A stretch of 64,000 nt of DNA from Ottelia alismoides (Eukaryota > Streptophyta > Magnoliopsida > Alismatales > Hydrocharitaceae), in the NCBI GenBank assembly GCA_037367405.1, contig JAZKJV010006930.1, positions 186,001 to 250,000 on the forward strand, in the 5' to 3' direction. Under the pieces are notes generated by a model. That model saw nothing but the letters and a program-made list of their open reading frames with translations. It did not search any database and was not told the DNA's origin. The translations under genes and the position numbers were made by a program. Shown piece after piece: positions 11,600 to 23,374 of the stretch (its first letter is position 1; the number at the start of each line of letters is the position of its first letter).

Positions 11600-14500
11600 T
11601 GATGACCGAGATTTTCAGAGGGTCTAGAAGTCTCACAAGGAGAGAGATCCAGTCGCTGATTTGACCACTCCAAAATTCCCAAATCAATCAACAATTAACC
11701 CACAATAAAATATATGCAATGAATATCCAAAAATGTGGAGTTAAAATTTATTATAACTCTACATGCAAGTGTGTATAGGTGTAAGCACAAGTAGAGGTCG
11801 AACATTGGGAGGCGAATGGTTGAGTGTGAAAATGGTTGCGCAGTTATTCAATTCTTGGTTCATGTCCAATTTTTATTGTTTTTGTGGGTTTTTTATTTTA
11901 TATTTATATTTTTTTATTTTATTTTCTTTTTATGATTTTTATGTTGTTTTTATATTTTGTATTTTTTATATTTTCTTTTTATATTTTTTATATAGATATA
12001 TATACATGTATAGATAAGAAGAGAGAGAAGTGTAGTTATAAGGATGTATAGACATATATATATACTCAATATATTAAGTATAATATTTTTAGGCTTTTTT
12101 ATATTTTTCTAATTTTATGTTATTTTCTAGAATTTGGCTAATTTTTAGGCATTTTTAATCCCAAAAATGTCCCTCATATGGGACTAATTAAATAGGCCAA
12201 AACTAATTTGGGTTTGCGATTTATGAAATAGGTCCAAAAATAACCCAAATTAGTTTTAATACATAAATAGTAATATATAGATAATTATAAGAGAGAAGAA
12301 TATATTTTTGGTATTTTTCAAGGGTTTTTATATTTTTTTAGGATTTTGAAGCTTCTTGAAATTTTTATATTTTCTTTTTCTATTTTTAGGAGTTTTTCAT
12401 TTTCTGGACTCAATACATATATAAATACATCATATATAATATTTTTGTAATTTTTAAAAAACATTTATATATTTTTTTGGTATTTTATAATTAAAACAGT
12501 GCAAAAAGGGCTCCTTTTGAATTTTTTTTATAATTAGGTTAAATGCAAAAAATGCAGAATAAAATGTGGCGTGAAAGTATGAGGCATGAAACATCTAACC
12601 TAATTTTTGTGGATTTTTAGGAGCTAAGTAGCTATTTTCAATAATTACATGAAAGACGTAAAAATAATACAGCCTGGCAGGGGTATAAATGCAATAAAAA
12701 TAAATGACTGGGGCACAATGCAAATATACCAACAATAATATACATTTATTTAATGTTTCAGAACCATTTCGCAATATACAAAAATCGCCAGGGTGGACAA
12801 TGCAAAATGTACGTGCCTCACGTGGGACTGCACGTGAGGCGTGGAAGGACCATAGTGTAATTACAAGAAACTACAGGGGTCCGTTAGCGAAATTCACAAT
12901 TTATTTACAACGTTAAAATTTATTTACAATATTAAAATTTAAATACAAAAAGTGCCTGGGGTTAAATGTGAAATTTACCCCTTAAGTGGGCGCGGACGGA
13001 CGGCTAGATCGAAGTCACTTGCCACGTGTCGCATCCTCCGCACCCGATGACGTCTCGCCGATGAGCGACGGAGATTAGATCAGCCGAACTGATTTGACGG
13101 TCGAAGTTTCGCTCCATCGGACGGCTGGGATTCCAACTGGGTCCTTGTTCTTCATCCGACGGCGGGGAGGATCTTAGGAAGAACAGGGAGGAAGGTTCGC
13201 CTGGGCGAACTTCCTCCGGCGACATCTCCTTCCGCCGAGGTTCTTTGCTGCTCCCAAGGGTCCCAAAAGGTAGCAGGAGGGTCCCTGTATCTGCAGGAGG
13301 CTTCAGGATGGCCAAAAGGTGACCGGAGCGCCGCCACCAGGTCGATGTCAAGGTGGCGCTCCAGGTACCTCCGGCGAGCATCGAAGACCGCCTACAGGTG
13401 CCTCAATGCACCTTGTACCTGCGTAGGATGAAACAAGGGACGAGGGCAAACTGCCTCGTCCCGTTAGAACGAAAAATGGATGGAGGGTGTACTCGAGCGA
13501 AGATCTCCGGCGATGAGTGAAGGATGGAGATCTGATCTCCGGATCCAAAAGAGGATCTGGGGGAAGCGAAGGTGCCTGGGATGTAGGGAAATGGAGGGGC
13601 GAACTACGAATCGACCATTCTACACTATGTTTAAGGGCTAATGATTAATCTAAAGACGAAAATGAAATACTAAAACTAAAACCTATCTAAAATGAGTAAA
13701 AGACGCAGCTCTTATACCTGGTGGCCTCCAGGGAGCAGGACGGACGCCGGAGCTCCGCCGCGACAAAATTCCTCCCTCCTCCGGCCGATTCACGATGCTG
13801 GGAAGCTCCTCCTGTCACAAGGGCTTATCCAGGAACCGAATCAAAGCTTTTAGGGGGATTAAAAGTGGCCAATAAAATCGGAGGAGGAAGATGGAGTTAT
13901 TTATAAATAGAGTCGGGGGCCCTTATTGACCGGGCCGCGGTCGGCGATACAAGCTATGTACAAGAGAACAAAAGATGGGGCGAGGATGTACAATGATCGA
14001 TGAAGATTTTGTCAGAAGACATTGAGTGCAATCTGTGGATGAGGTGCCCAGGAAAAAGGGATGAAAATCGGGGAAATGACGGTTCTGAAGCGCCAGGTCC
14101 CAGATGGGACAGTTGACCAGGCAGTCAACTCGGGCAGGGCTGTGATTGGTCCATATCATCCTGAATTTGACTTAATTATTAAACATAATAAATTATTTAA
14201 TTAAATCATACTTATAAAATAAAATATGTTTATTAATTAATGTAGTATTTATTTATGAATTTTATTTAATTTTTTAATGTGTTTTATTATGAATTTATTT
14301 TAATGGTGTATTTATAAGTATATTTATATGTATTTATTTTTATTTTGTATATTTTTATTTTATTATTTTATTTTCTTATTTTATATATTTATGAATTATT
14401 TTTGTGAGTATACATATATTTTTATTTAATTTTTATGAGTTTATTTACATTTTTAAATAAATAGGTATATATACTATGTAGGTATACTTATAGGTATTTT

Positions 14501-15465
14501 ACCTATATTATATATACATTTTATTTATTTAATGAATTTTATTTGTTTTTATTTTGTATTTGTATTTTTAATAGAATATATATATACTATTTACAATATT
14601 ATAAAAATATGAAAGAATAAGATAATTTAAAGAATGAATTCCCCTTTTATTTGTATATATACATAACATAGGTATTTTGTCTATGTATTTCAGAGACTTA
14701 TTTTATTTTACACATTCTTTTTTATTTTATTCTAATTTCAAGGTACACATGTGTTATAATAATGTTTACAAAATTATAAAAATATGAATTTGTAAAAATA
14801 CTAAGTAATGAATAAATTGAATATTTTAATCAGTATTATGTACAATAGGGGCCCAAAACCTAACTTTCATAGATAAACTCTAAAAATTCTGAAACCAATT
14901 TTATTAAATAGTTCTTGGAAAGCTATGTACAATTAAAGGTGAGTTTGGTGGATTTTGAGTTTTTATCTGCAAGATATGGGTCTGTGAAGTTGAGATTCTA
15001 GCTTTTCATTCTGTGTATAAAATGTACAATGTATATTATTTTTATACAAACTCAATTTTGTATTTTTATTTACATTATTATCTATAATTTTCATGTACAA
15101 AATTTCCTTATTTGATGAGTACATAATTAAATACAAAATAGGTGTCAAAAATGCATAAATGAATGAATAAATAAATGCGATATTTATTGTATTATTGGCC
15201 CTTATCTCCCCCTACTTTATTCCTTGTCGACCAATTCCATTCTGGACTTGGTCTCGGGTTAGGGTCATAAAATATTTGCAATATTTTATTCCTTTTTCTT
15301 TTCTTCTCTTTATTCTATAATTTTAGCATTAAACCTTATTTTATGTACAATAACTACAATACATAATGAATGCTAATATGTACAAATTGATGATATTTAC
15401 ATGTATTTGCTGGGGTTTTTAAGGCCAAAATGATAGAATAAAGGATGATGAATCGAGATTCATCA
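11600..15465 (-). mobile_element. Solo Athila LTR (minus), nested in the LTR above
   Basis: This 3,866-bp LTR lies in reverse orientation with a perfect 5-bp target duplication ACAAG at 11595-11599 and 15466-15470. Its outer end (high coordinate) reads TGATGAATCTCGATTCATCA on the minus strand. No internal sequence remains, as expected after recombination between two LTRs of a full element. It holds GC-rich (13000-13920) and A/T-rich parts in the same order as the other LTRs, with the W-box pair at 14111-14130. Confidence 0.95.
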
Positions 15466-15670
15466 ACAAGGAATAAAGAAGGGGGAAGATAAGGGCTAAT
15501 AATTACAATAAACCCTAATTTTCAATTCTTCAAGAAGTCTATTTTGGGACCTATTTTATTCTTTATAATTTGTACCTCGAATCAATAAACTTTGTACATG
15601 AAAGTTATAGATAAAAATATATAGAAAAATCCAAAATTAATTTCACACAAAAACAATGCATATTATTCTT

Positions 15671-15911
15671 GGTATTTTTACCTGGCAAATCCTATAAACT
15701 TTTTAAATTACCTCTACGACCTTTTGCACAACGTAATTACCCCATCGACCCTGTATATTACCCCAAGAACCTTCATGAGCTTCAAACAGATTAACCGTAG
15801 GGTTCATGGGATAAGAGTTGGCAAGTTTATGGGGTTGAGGGGGAATTAGGTTGTTTCAAATGTCGTAGAGGTAATTGATAAACTTTATAGGATCTGTCGG
15901 GTAAAAATCCC
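15671..15911. mobile_element. Mutator-type MITE, 241 bp
   Basis: The ends form imperfect terminal inverted repeats of about 50 bases: GGTATTTTTACCTGGCAAAT on the left and, read from the right, GGGATTTTTACCCGACAGAT, both continuing through CCTATAAA to a CTCTACGAC block. The flanks are a 9-bp duplication, ATTATTCTT, at 15662-15670 and 15912-15920. A 9-bp duplication with long inverted repeats is the signature of Mutator-like elements. The element is too short to encode a transposase. It sits in the (+) Athila LTR. Confidence 0.9.
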
Positions 15912-15920
15912 ATTATTCTT

Positions 15921-17621
15921 TCTACAAACAACAACAACAACATGGATTCTTCGCCTCCATTCAAATCTATCTTGGGTCAAACCCGAGCTTATATCCACAA
16001 AACTAAGATCCCTTCATATGGTCTCTTTCCAACACTTCTTGGCTCGTCCTCACCCTCTCTTAGCTGGCTCAACATCCCAACACTCGCATCTCCTAACTGG
16101 TTCATCAGCTGGTCTTCTTTGCAAATGTCCCAACCATCTTAAGCGGTTTTTTCACATCTTATCCTTGATCGGAGTTACACCAACTTTCTTTCTGATTGCA
16201 TCATTTCGAATCTGATCTTTACGTGTGCGTCCACACATCCACCTTAGCATTTTCATTTCTGTTACATTCATTCTCTGCACATGTCTATGGTTCACAGGCC
16301 AACATTCAGATACATAAAGCATAGCAGGTCTCACGACTGCTTTGTAAAACTTTCCTTTAATTTTTAAAGGAATTTTATTATCACAAAGAACAACAGAGGC
16401 TCCTCTCCACGTTAGCCAGCCTGCATTTATTCAATTATTAACATCTCCATTAATTTCCCCATCATGTTGCAGAATAGATCCCATATATCTAAAGGAATCT
16501 CTCTTCTGAATGTTATCGTCACCAATCTTCACCTCGATTCCTTCACCATTGCTTCCATCAAAGGTGCATTTCATATATTACGTCTTAGCCATACTTATAC
16601 GAAATCCTTTAGTCTCCAACTCGTGTCTCCAGACCTCAAGCTTCTCATTTACTCCATCTCTAGTCTCGTCAATTAACACAATATCATCAGCAAATAACAT
16701 GCACTAAGGTAACTCATCCTGAATGTGACTTGTCAACTCGTCCATAATCAAAGTAAAAAGAAATGGACTCAAAGCAGAACCTTGATGTAAACTAATGTTC
16801 ATGTCAAAATATCCAGTCTTCCCAAACGGGGTCCTTACACAAGATAAAGCCCTATCATACATGTCTTTTATGAGGTTAATGTATAGGACATGTACTTGTC
16901 TCTTCTCCAAAACTCTCCACAATATCTCTTGTGGGACAGAATCATAAGCCTTCTCCAAATCAATAAAGATCATATGGAGGTTCTTCCTTTTATCTCTGTA
17001 AATCTCCAATGTTCTCCTCAACAAATGAATGGCTTCAATCGTGGAGTGACCTAACATGAATCCGAATTGGTTTTCTTTTACGTTGGAAACTTGCCTCAAC
17101 CTTCTTTCGATCACACACTCCCAAATTTTCATAGTGTGACTCATCAACTTAATACCTCTATAATTTGTACAATTTTGAATGTCTCCTTTATTCTTATAAA
17201 GAGGCACCACGATACTCCTCCTCCAATCTTCAGGCATTTTCTTGTTTCGCCAAATAACATTGAATAGATTCGTAAGCCAAGTCAAACCACGCTCACCTAA
17301 AACTCTCCGTACTTCTACAGAGATGTCATCCAATTCTACACCTTTCCCGGGTCTCATAACTTTCAAAGCCTCCTCTACTTCCTTTCTTTGTATCTGTCTA
17401 TAGCTTGCACGATTCAAGTAACTTTCACTACTAGCTAGATCACCCAAAGTGATCTCTCTATTTCCTTCCCCAATGAAAAGTTTATGGAAGTACTGCTTCC
17501 ATCTAGTCTTTATATCCTTCTGAGTAACAAGCACATGACCTTCCTCGTTCTTAATGCATCTCACTTGAGAAAGGTCTTTGGTCTTTCTTTCTCTTGCTTT
17601 AGCCAACCTGAATATACCTTT
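15921..17621 (-). mobile_element. RTE-clade LINE, 5'-truncated
   Basis: The 3' end is a CAA repeat (TTG repeat on the minus strand) at 15926-15940, as is usual for plant RTE elements. It aligns over its length with the RTE at 23375-26681, except for a short deletion of the terminal stem region. The 5' end near 17621 lies within the RTE coding region. I found no clear target duplication. Confidence 0.85.
16152..17606 (-). pseudogene. RTE reverse transcriptase fragment
   Basis: An open stretch at 17606-16704 covers the fingers and palm of the reverse transcriptase: LYKNKGDIQNCTNYRGIKL, FIDLEKAYDSVP (motif A) and LHQGSALSPFLF (motif B). A stop at about 16702 replaces the tryptophan that precedes CMLFADDI in the sister element, so the catalytic FADD block is cut off from the rest. 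The C-terminal part continues in pieces to about 16152 (RPAMLYVSECWPVNHRHV). The endonuclease is absent because the copy is 5'-truncated. Confidence 0.85.
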
Positions 17622-20600
17622 CTGAACTCAAATTCATCAAAATCACCTTTTATTGTATATAAAATTTTATTAGCTATTTAATGAAGTAGTTCCATTCAAT
17701 TTAGAGTTAGGATGCAAAAGTTAGGTTTCGGACCCCTATTATACCTTATACATGAATAAAATATTCATTTTTTTATTCTTTATAATTTTGTAGATATTAT
17801 CTATAACATATATAAATATTTAAATAAAATAAAACCATTAAAAATACACTAAAATAAACAAGTGTACAAAATACATATATGATTTGTACTTATATATACC
17901 TATATAATAAGTGGCTATAATTAAGTGTATATATCATATCATAAAAATAAAATAAAATTATATTAATGTAAATTTAATTAATAATTATATAAATTGTGTA
18001 TATAAAATAATTAAAATCTAAAATACAATGTAAAAAATAAGGTACATATTATGTAGATGAATATACCTATGATTATACTTGTAAAAGGTAACCTATAATA
18101 AATCAACTTATAAAAATTATTTTTCATGTTTAACTAAAAATCAAATAAATAATTTATTATTTTATTTAATTTTATCTTGGTATTTATTTTATTTTTTGTC
18201 TTCTTGTGGGTGACATGGCCCAATCAAGGCCAGTCTTCAGTTGACCTTGGTCAACTAACCCACCTGCAACCCTAGGTTATCAGACCTCGTCAACCACCTG
18301 TCTTCCTCAATTTTCCACGTCGATTCTTTCATATTTTCACTTTGATTCCTTATTGACTTTTGACCCTCGATCCATGAACTTTTACACCATCGTCACTGTT
18401 TACTGGATCAAGTGTTCTTCACAAGTCAAGATCCCTTGTACAAAATAAAGTCACCAGTCTCCATTTTCGATTTGATCTCCAAGCTTGTTGAACCCCAAGG
18501 TAGCTGATGACAACTGCATCTTCACCCTACAGTTTGGCGTGGAAGAAGAGGCACAGATGCTACGATCCAAGCCTTGCTAGAGTAGCTGGAAGACTTCACC
18601 TTGGTTCCCTGATTCTTAGGGAGAACCTTAATTTTCCTTTCTCATTTCGTTCCTAGCATCATAGATAGCCTAGTGTAGGATTTAGTTTTGATTGCTTTCA
18701 ATTTTATTCTTTAAAAACCCCAAATTGAACCTCATCAGATCTTCTACTTCGGCCACTATTTTATCGTGCTTCGACCATTCTCCATCGTACTTATCACCTC
18801 TATTTTCTTCTCCCATCGCTTCTCTACACCCCATGCCACTTCGTTTCCATTGATCTTCCCTAAATCAAGAGAGCTTGGCTTCCAACTCCATTGCTCGGTG
18901 AAAGCCCTCCGTCGTGCCCTATTTCTGTCAATCTACTCACCAATCCAAGCCCTATGCCTCGATTTTTATTGGCAAAGCTAGCTTTGCAAGTCATAGAGCT
19001 TAGAAGCCTTGATCGAGGTGATTTTAACAAAGACGGAGGTTCCTAGAGCACCACTCTTTCTTCAACCTCAGGAGCTCGTCAGAGGCCTTCCCATCCTTGC
19101 CTGAGTCCACCAGCTGATGCGCAAGGCTTCTGGGAAGCTTTTGTGCGCTGGAGGAGCACTTGAGATCACCGAGGATGCAACTATGCCCAATCGAAGCTCA
19201 GAGGACCCATGGTTCTTCCATGTTCTTCCAAATCTTCTCCCCACCATTCGATTATGAGGAACACTCCAGGTTGACAACCACCATTAGATCGTGCCACGCC
19301 ACAGCCAATAGATCTCGCTTGAGGCTTGATCTCCACCACACATCGATGAAGTGGCATTGTGCCATAGGAGGCTGACACATGGATAAGTGAAGAACCTCAT
19401 CCGTTGGATCGCTTAGCAGAGTATTTTGCTCATTTAACCCACACCTTTTTGTAATTTATTTTTAATATTTAAACTTTCATTTGTAGTGTAAAAGTCTCTG
19501 GTTATTTTACATATAGCCCGCCGTGCTTTTCATATTTACGTTTAGGTCCAATCCACGTCATCTCACGTGCCAGTGCTCGTGAGGGGACTATGAATTTTGT
19601 ACTTAAACCCTCGACCTTTATGTATTTATTTTTAGTCCAAGTTTTTGCAATATTAATGTAATATTTTGTGTAATATCATTTGGCCCAATGTACTATGCAT
19701 TAATTACAAAAATACCCTTCCGGGTATATATTATTGGGTTTTTTCAAAAATTTGTGTTTTAACCCCAAACTTATTTTGGATGTTTGAAAATAGTACCCAA
19801 ACTTTAAATATTTGCAAAATACCTTTATCAGATTGTATTTTCTTTTTGTATAATTTATTTTTGTTAAAATAGCTCCCGTGAATTAAAAAATTATAGAAAA
19901 TTAGGACAAATCCTTATAAAATATTCTAAAACATATATTTTTAGTAAGGTTTTTATTCTATATTTATATTTATTAAAAATAAAAAACAAATCTATTTTCA
20001 CTATCTAACTTAGAAAAATACAAAAAAATAAAAATGTTTTGAAAAATTTCAAAAAATTACCAGTTGTTTATTAATGTATTTTTCATCTACAGACCAAAAA
20101 TTCTAAAAAATAACAAAATAAAAATAGTAAAAATTAAAAAGTTCCAAAATTATTATAAAAATTATAAAATATTCTATCAAAATTCAAAAATATTTCTTCC
20201 TATTTCTAAATTTTATCTATTATATTTACTATCTACTAAAAATATTTTTGGAAAATTTTGGGGGCTTTTAATTATTTTTAAACTCCAAAACAATTTGGCT
20301 TATAAACATAATTCACTGTTTAGAAATTAGTATAAATTATAAGAAAAATATGAAAAATAGAACAAAATATAAAAAAGAAAATATTTTATTTTATGATTTT
20401 TGAGTATATGTAACTATATCTATAAATATAAAATCCTATATTCTATATATAGCTATATCTACTTATATTATTATTAATCTTATTATAAATATTAGAAATT
20501 TCAAAAAAAATATTTGTATTACCTTAAAAAAATAAAAAAGATCGTACCTTAGGGTATTTATCTAATTTGATCTTCATTCTATATTTTGTTTGCTATATGA

Positions 20601-21031
20601 TTTATATTATTTCTATACATTACATATACTTGTATTATAAGTAATTATAAAGAAAAAGAAAATTAAAAATCAGAAAATATAAAAAGAAATATAAAAATTA
20701 TAAAATTTAAAATCTATAAAAAATAAAAACAAAACTCCAAAAAACTAAATAATTATAAACTCACAAAAATAAAATAAAAATCTTCAAAAACCCAAAAACA
20801 CTTATTGTCTTTTTACCCAACTCCCTGTTCTCCCTATGTTTTACACCCTATACATACTTCCACTATATATATGGTATAATAAATCTTGACACGTCATTTT
20901 GGTTAATTATTTAATTGCTTGTCTGTGTTTATTGTTGATTGACCACTGATTTAGTTAGCGGTCGCCACAACGATAATATATTCTTGCACTCCCTGAGGAT
21001 ATTTTAGACACTCGCTAGATCCAAGTCATCA

Positions 21032-21690
21032 ATACCTTTATTATATATTAGAAATAAAAGAAACCTTTATTATATATTAAAAATAAAAGAAATTAAAAAT
21101 CATAAAAATATAAAAAGGAAATGAAAAGTATAAAATTTAAAACAAAAAAATAAAATTTAAAAATCATAAAAAGTAAATATAATTAAAAATCCACAAAAAC
21201 CAAAGAATCCAAAAACACAAAAAATAAAAGTTGTTGCTTCTTCTTGTATACAATAAATAGGTAACAATTACCTATCCCCTTAGCTTTATGTAGTTCGACA
21301 CCTAGAATACTTGTATCATATACACATTTCTATCCAGGTTATAATAAATTTTGACCAGCTCAATATTTCATTGTTTGTTTATTACATCGTGGGTTGATTG
21401 TTGATTTTATCGGCTATCGCGAGCGGCCACCTCAGCTACACTGTAGGTCATGTCTTGTATGGACCACTTTCACAACTGCCTTGCTAGCTGATATATCACG
21501 AAGTTCACCCTCAGATTTCCAGTCGAAGTTGGTGCCGTATTTGAAAGTTAAGTATAGTTGTTATCCTTTCAGCCGATCCTTTGATAAACATATAAGTTCT
21601 TTGATTTTCTTCTCTCTTTGGTCGTTCTCAACGAGAGCCTGAACAAATCGTACCCATGTGGCTCCATGTGTTGTGGTGAGCAAAACCCAC
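21032..21690 (+). repeat. Second Athila LTR-end relic, next to HSP70 copy A
   Basis: An A-rich stretch is followed by the LTR-end landmarks again (gtagttcgacacc, ataataaattttgacc, gtgggttgattgttg), so a second LTR terminus lies directly after the first. It merges near 21670-21690 with sequence homologous to the HSP70 upstream region. The part at 21530-21690 is unassigned. I cannot tell whether it belongs to an older solo LTR or to a rearranged part of the same element. Confidence 0.55.
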
Positions 21691-23374
21691 CTATGGCAAC
21701 GGTAATATTTTCATGTATGCTTCAACGTTTAAAAGAAGATATACAAATCACAATAACAATAATATTTTCATTTGTTGCTACTATCACCTCTTCGTTTGAA
21801 ATTCTTATTATAAAACAATTGGGGTTTTAGGCATCCAACATGTACTCATGCGAATCAAAATCCAAATATTGCAGTCACAAGAGTTCCTGAAACTTTAATA
21901 GACGCAGCATCGCATAAATCATAATGCAAAAGATATGATTATATTTTTGCGTCCAAGACTTTCCTGGTTGTTCAAACTAATTCTTAATTCTCACATATTG
22001 TAGAGCAGTTGATAAATTCGAAAATTGCAGTACTGGAATCAAGAAAAAAAGTAAGATAAGTAGAGAATCTTATTTTCAATTTGAGGACGTTACTTTTCTT
22101 AGGTGCCTGAGTAATCACTGCAAAGTTAATCTCATTTATCATACATTTGCAGAAGTGTGGCAAGGACTTTAATGAAATAACTATTAATATAATTTATGAT
22201 TTTTTACAGGAGACTTATCATTTGAGTAGAGCTTGATGAAATACCTATTGATATAGTCGATGATTTTTTACAAGAATAATTGTGAAATTCGTCCTTGATT
22301 TTGATCTAGAATTAAGCATGAGGAGGCATTCTATCATTTGTCAATTTTAACTTAAATCTCCAAAATATATTACGATATTTTTCTGGTAAGATATGGTAGT
22401 ACTGGAGGTGCATCAGACGATTCTTCAACTGGATTCAGTAAGACATATCGTTAGGATTTAAGGTGTATCGACTCCAACCAACCTTCGTCATTCCATATGT
22501 TAAACGTACCTTATCGCATCACTCCTACAAATGATAAAGCAGCTAATTGCTATTCGAGTACAACCTTCAAATCGAAGCCTGGAGCTTCACAATGGTAGAA
22601 ATTCTTGTCCAAATCACACCCTAACCTTCAAATTGAATCACCACCTGCGATTGGGCGGAGAATAGGTTTTTTGCGCAAACAACCTTTGATTTTGTCAATT
22701 TTTTTCTTTCTATTAGTGTGTAAATCATAACTAAAATGGCATTATATTCTTTAACTATTTCTTTGATTTTAGCATATTTTTAATAAATTTCACGCATTAC
22801 TTCACATAACTTTATAACAATGAATTAAAATTCCATATAGGTAGCTAAATTAGGTTTCTAATACCTAGAAAATTAAGTTAGCTTTATAATTCAATTTTAG
22901 AACTTTTGATTGATTAAAAATAACAAATATTTCATAGAGATCTTCAATGAACCCCCAGGTTTGGGAGAAAATTGAGGAATTCGAGCCCTCCACCCACGCC
23001 CCACCAAATCATCGAGTTTTCCACCGAACTCCCTCTTTCTACCCTGCAGGCCAAACTTTATTATCTCTTTTGTGGTGACCATCCGACAGCCCTTAACTCT
23101 TTCGTTTAGTACATCCAATCATTCATTTCTTTCTTAAATTCCATTTCAACAAAAAATATGATATTACATCATCTCTTCAAGTTAAAATTATAAAACACTA
23201 ATCAATGACTAATCAATTTTTCCGTACTTCCAAAAAGTTACATCACAATAAAACCTCCATCAAAATATCAAAACAAACAAAAGGACTATCCACCCAATAA
23301 CCATTTTTGGAAGGTTTTCCTATAACATTGATATAAGTAAACAATACATAATAATATCATATTCTCCCTCAAAC
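21690..23374 (-). repeat. HSP70-linked tandem repeat unit, copy B, first part
   Basis: This aligns with 1850-3031 (copy A), and at 21670-22090 with 32105-32510 just upstream of the intact HSP70. It therefore served both as the far downstream flank of the intact gene and as the upstream flank of the broken copy A. It ends at the target duplication of the RTE (23359-23374). No gene is seen. Confidence 0.75.
23359..23374. repeat. Target-site duplication of the RTE (left copy)
   Basis: The 16-base sequence atattctccctcaaac is repeated exactly at 26682-26697. Confidence 0.9.

Larger units (their letters stand above)
9153..21031 (+). mobile_element. Deleted Athila element (+) with nested insertions
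   Basis: A partial LTR end (9153-about 9410) is followed directly by the family's post-pol spacer, then a polypurine tract (11335-11347) and a 3' LTR (11348-21031). Gag and pol are absent. With the solo LTR, MITE and RTE removed, the 3' LTR comes to roughly 3.86 kb, matching the other LTRs here. The element sits inside HSP70 copy A. No target duplication can be shown because the 5' end is truncated. Confidence 0.85.
11348..21031 (+). repeat. 3' LTR of the (+) Athila, split by three insertions
   Basis: The LTR starts TGATGAATCTCC and ends ...GTCATCA at 21031, as the LTR at 35046-38377 does. Its pieces are 11348-11599, 15471-15670, a few bases after 15920, and about 17622-21031. The pieces align in order with the LTRs of the complete element. 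It contains the inverted W-box pair (18239-18256) and the degenerate AGGGG...CAAATA repeats (about 19430-19800). Confidence 0.88.

Noticed and set aside
22897..23118. Small minus-strand gene in the HSP70 flank (73 codons)
   Set aside because: The paralogous sequence at 2880-3031 has frame-changing differences and the product has no known domain.
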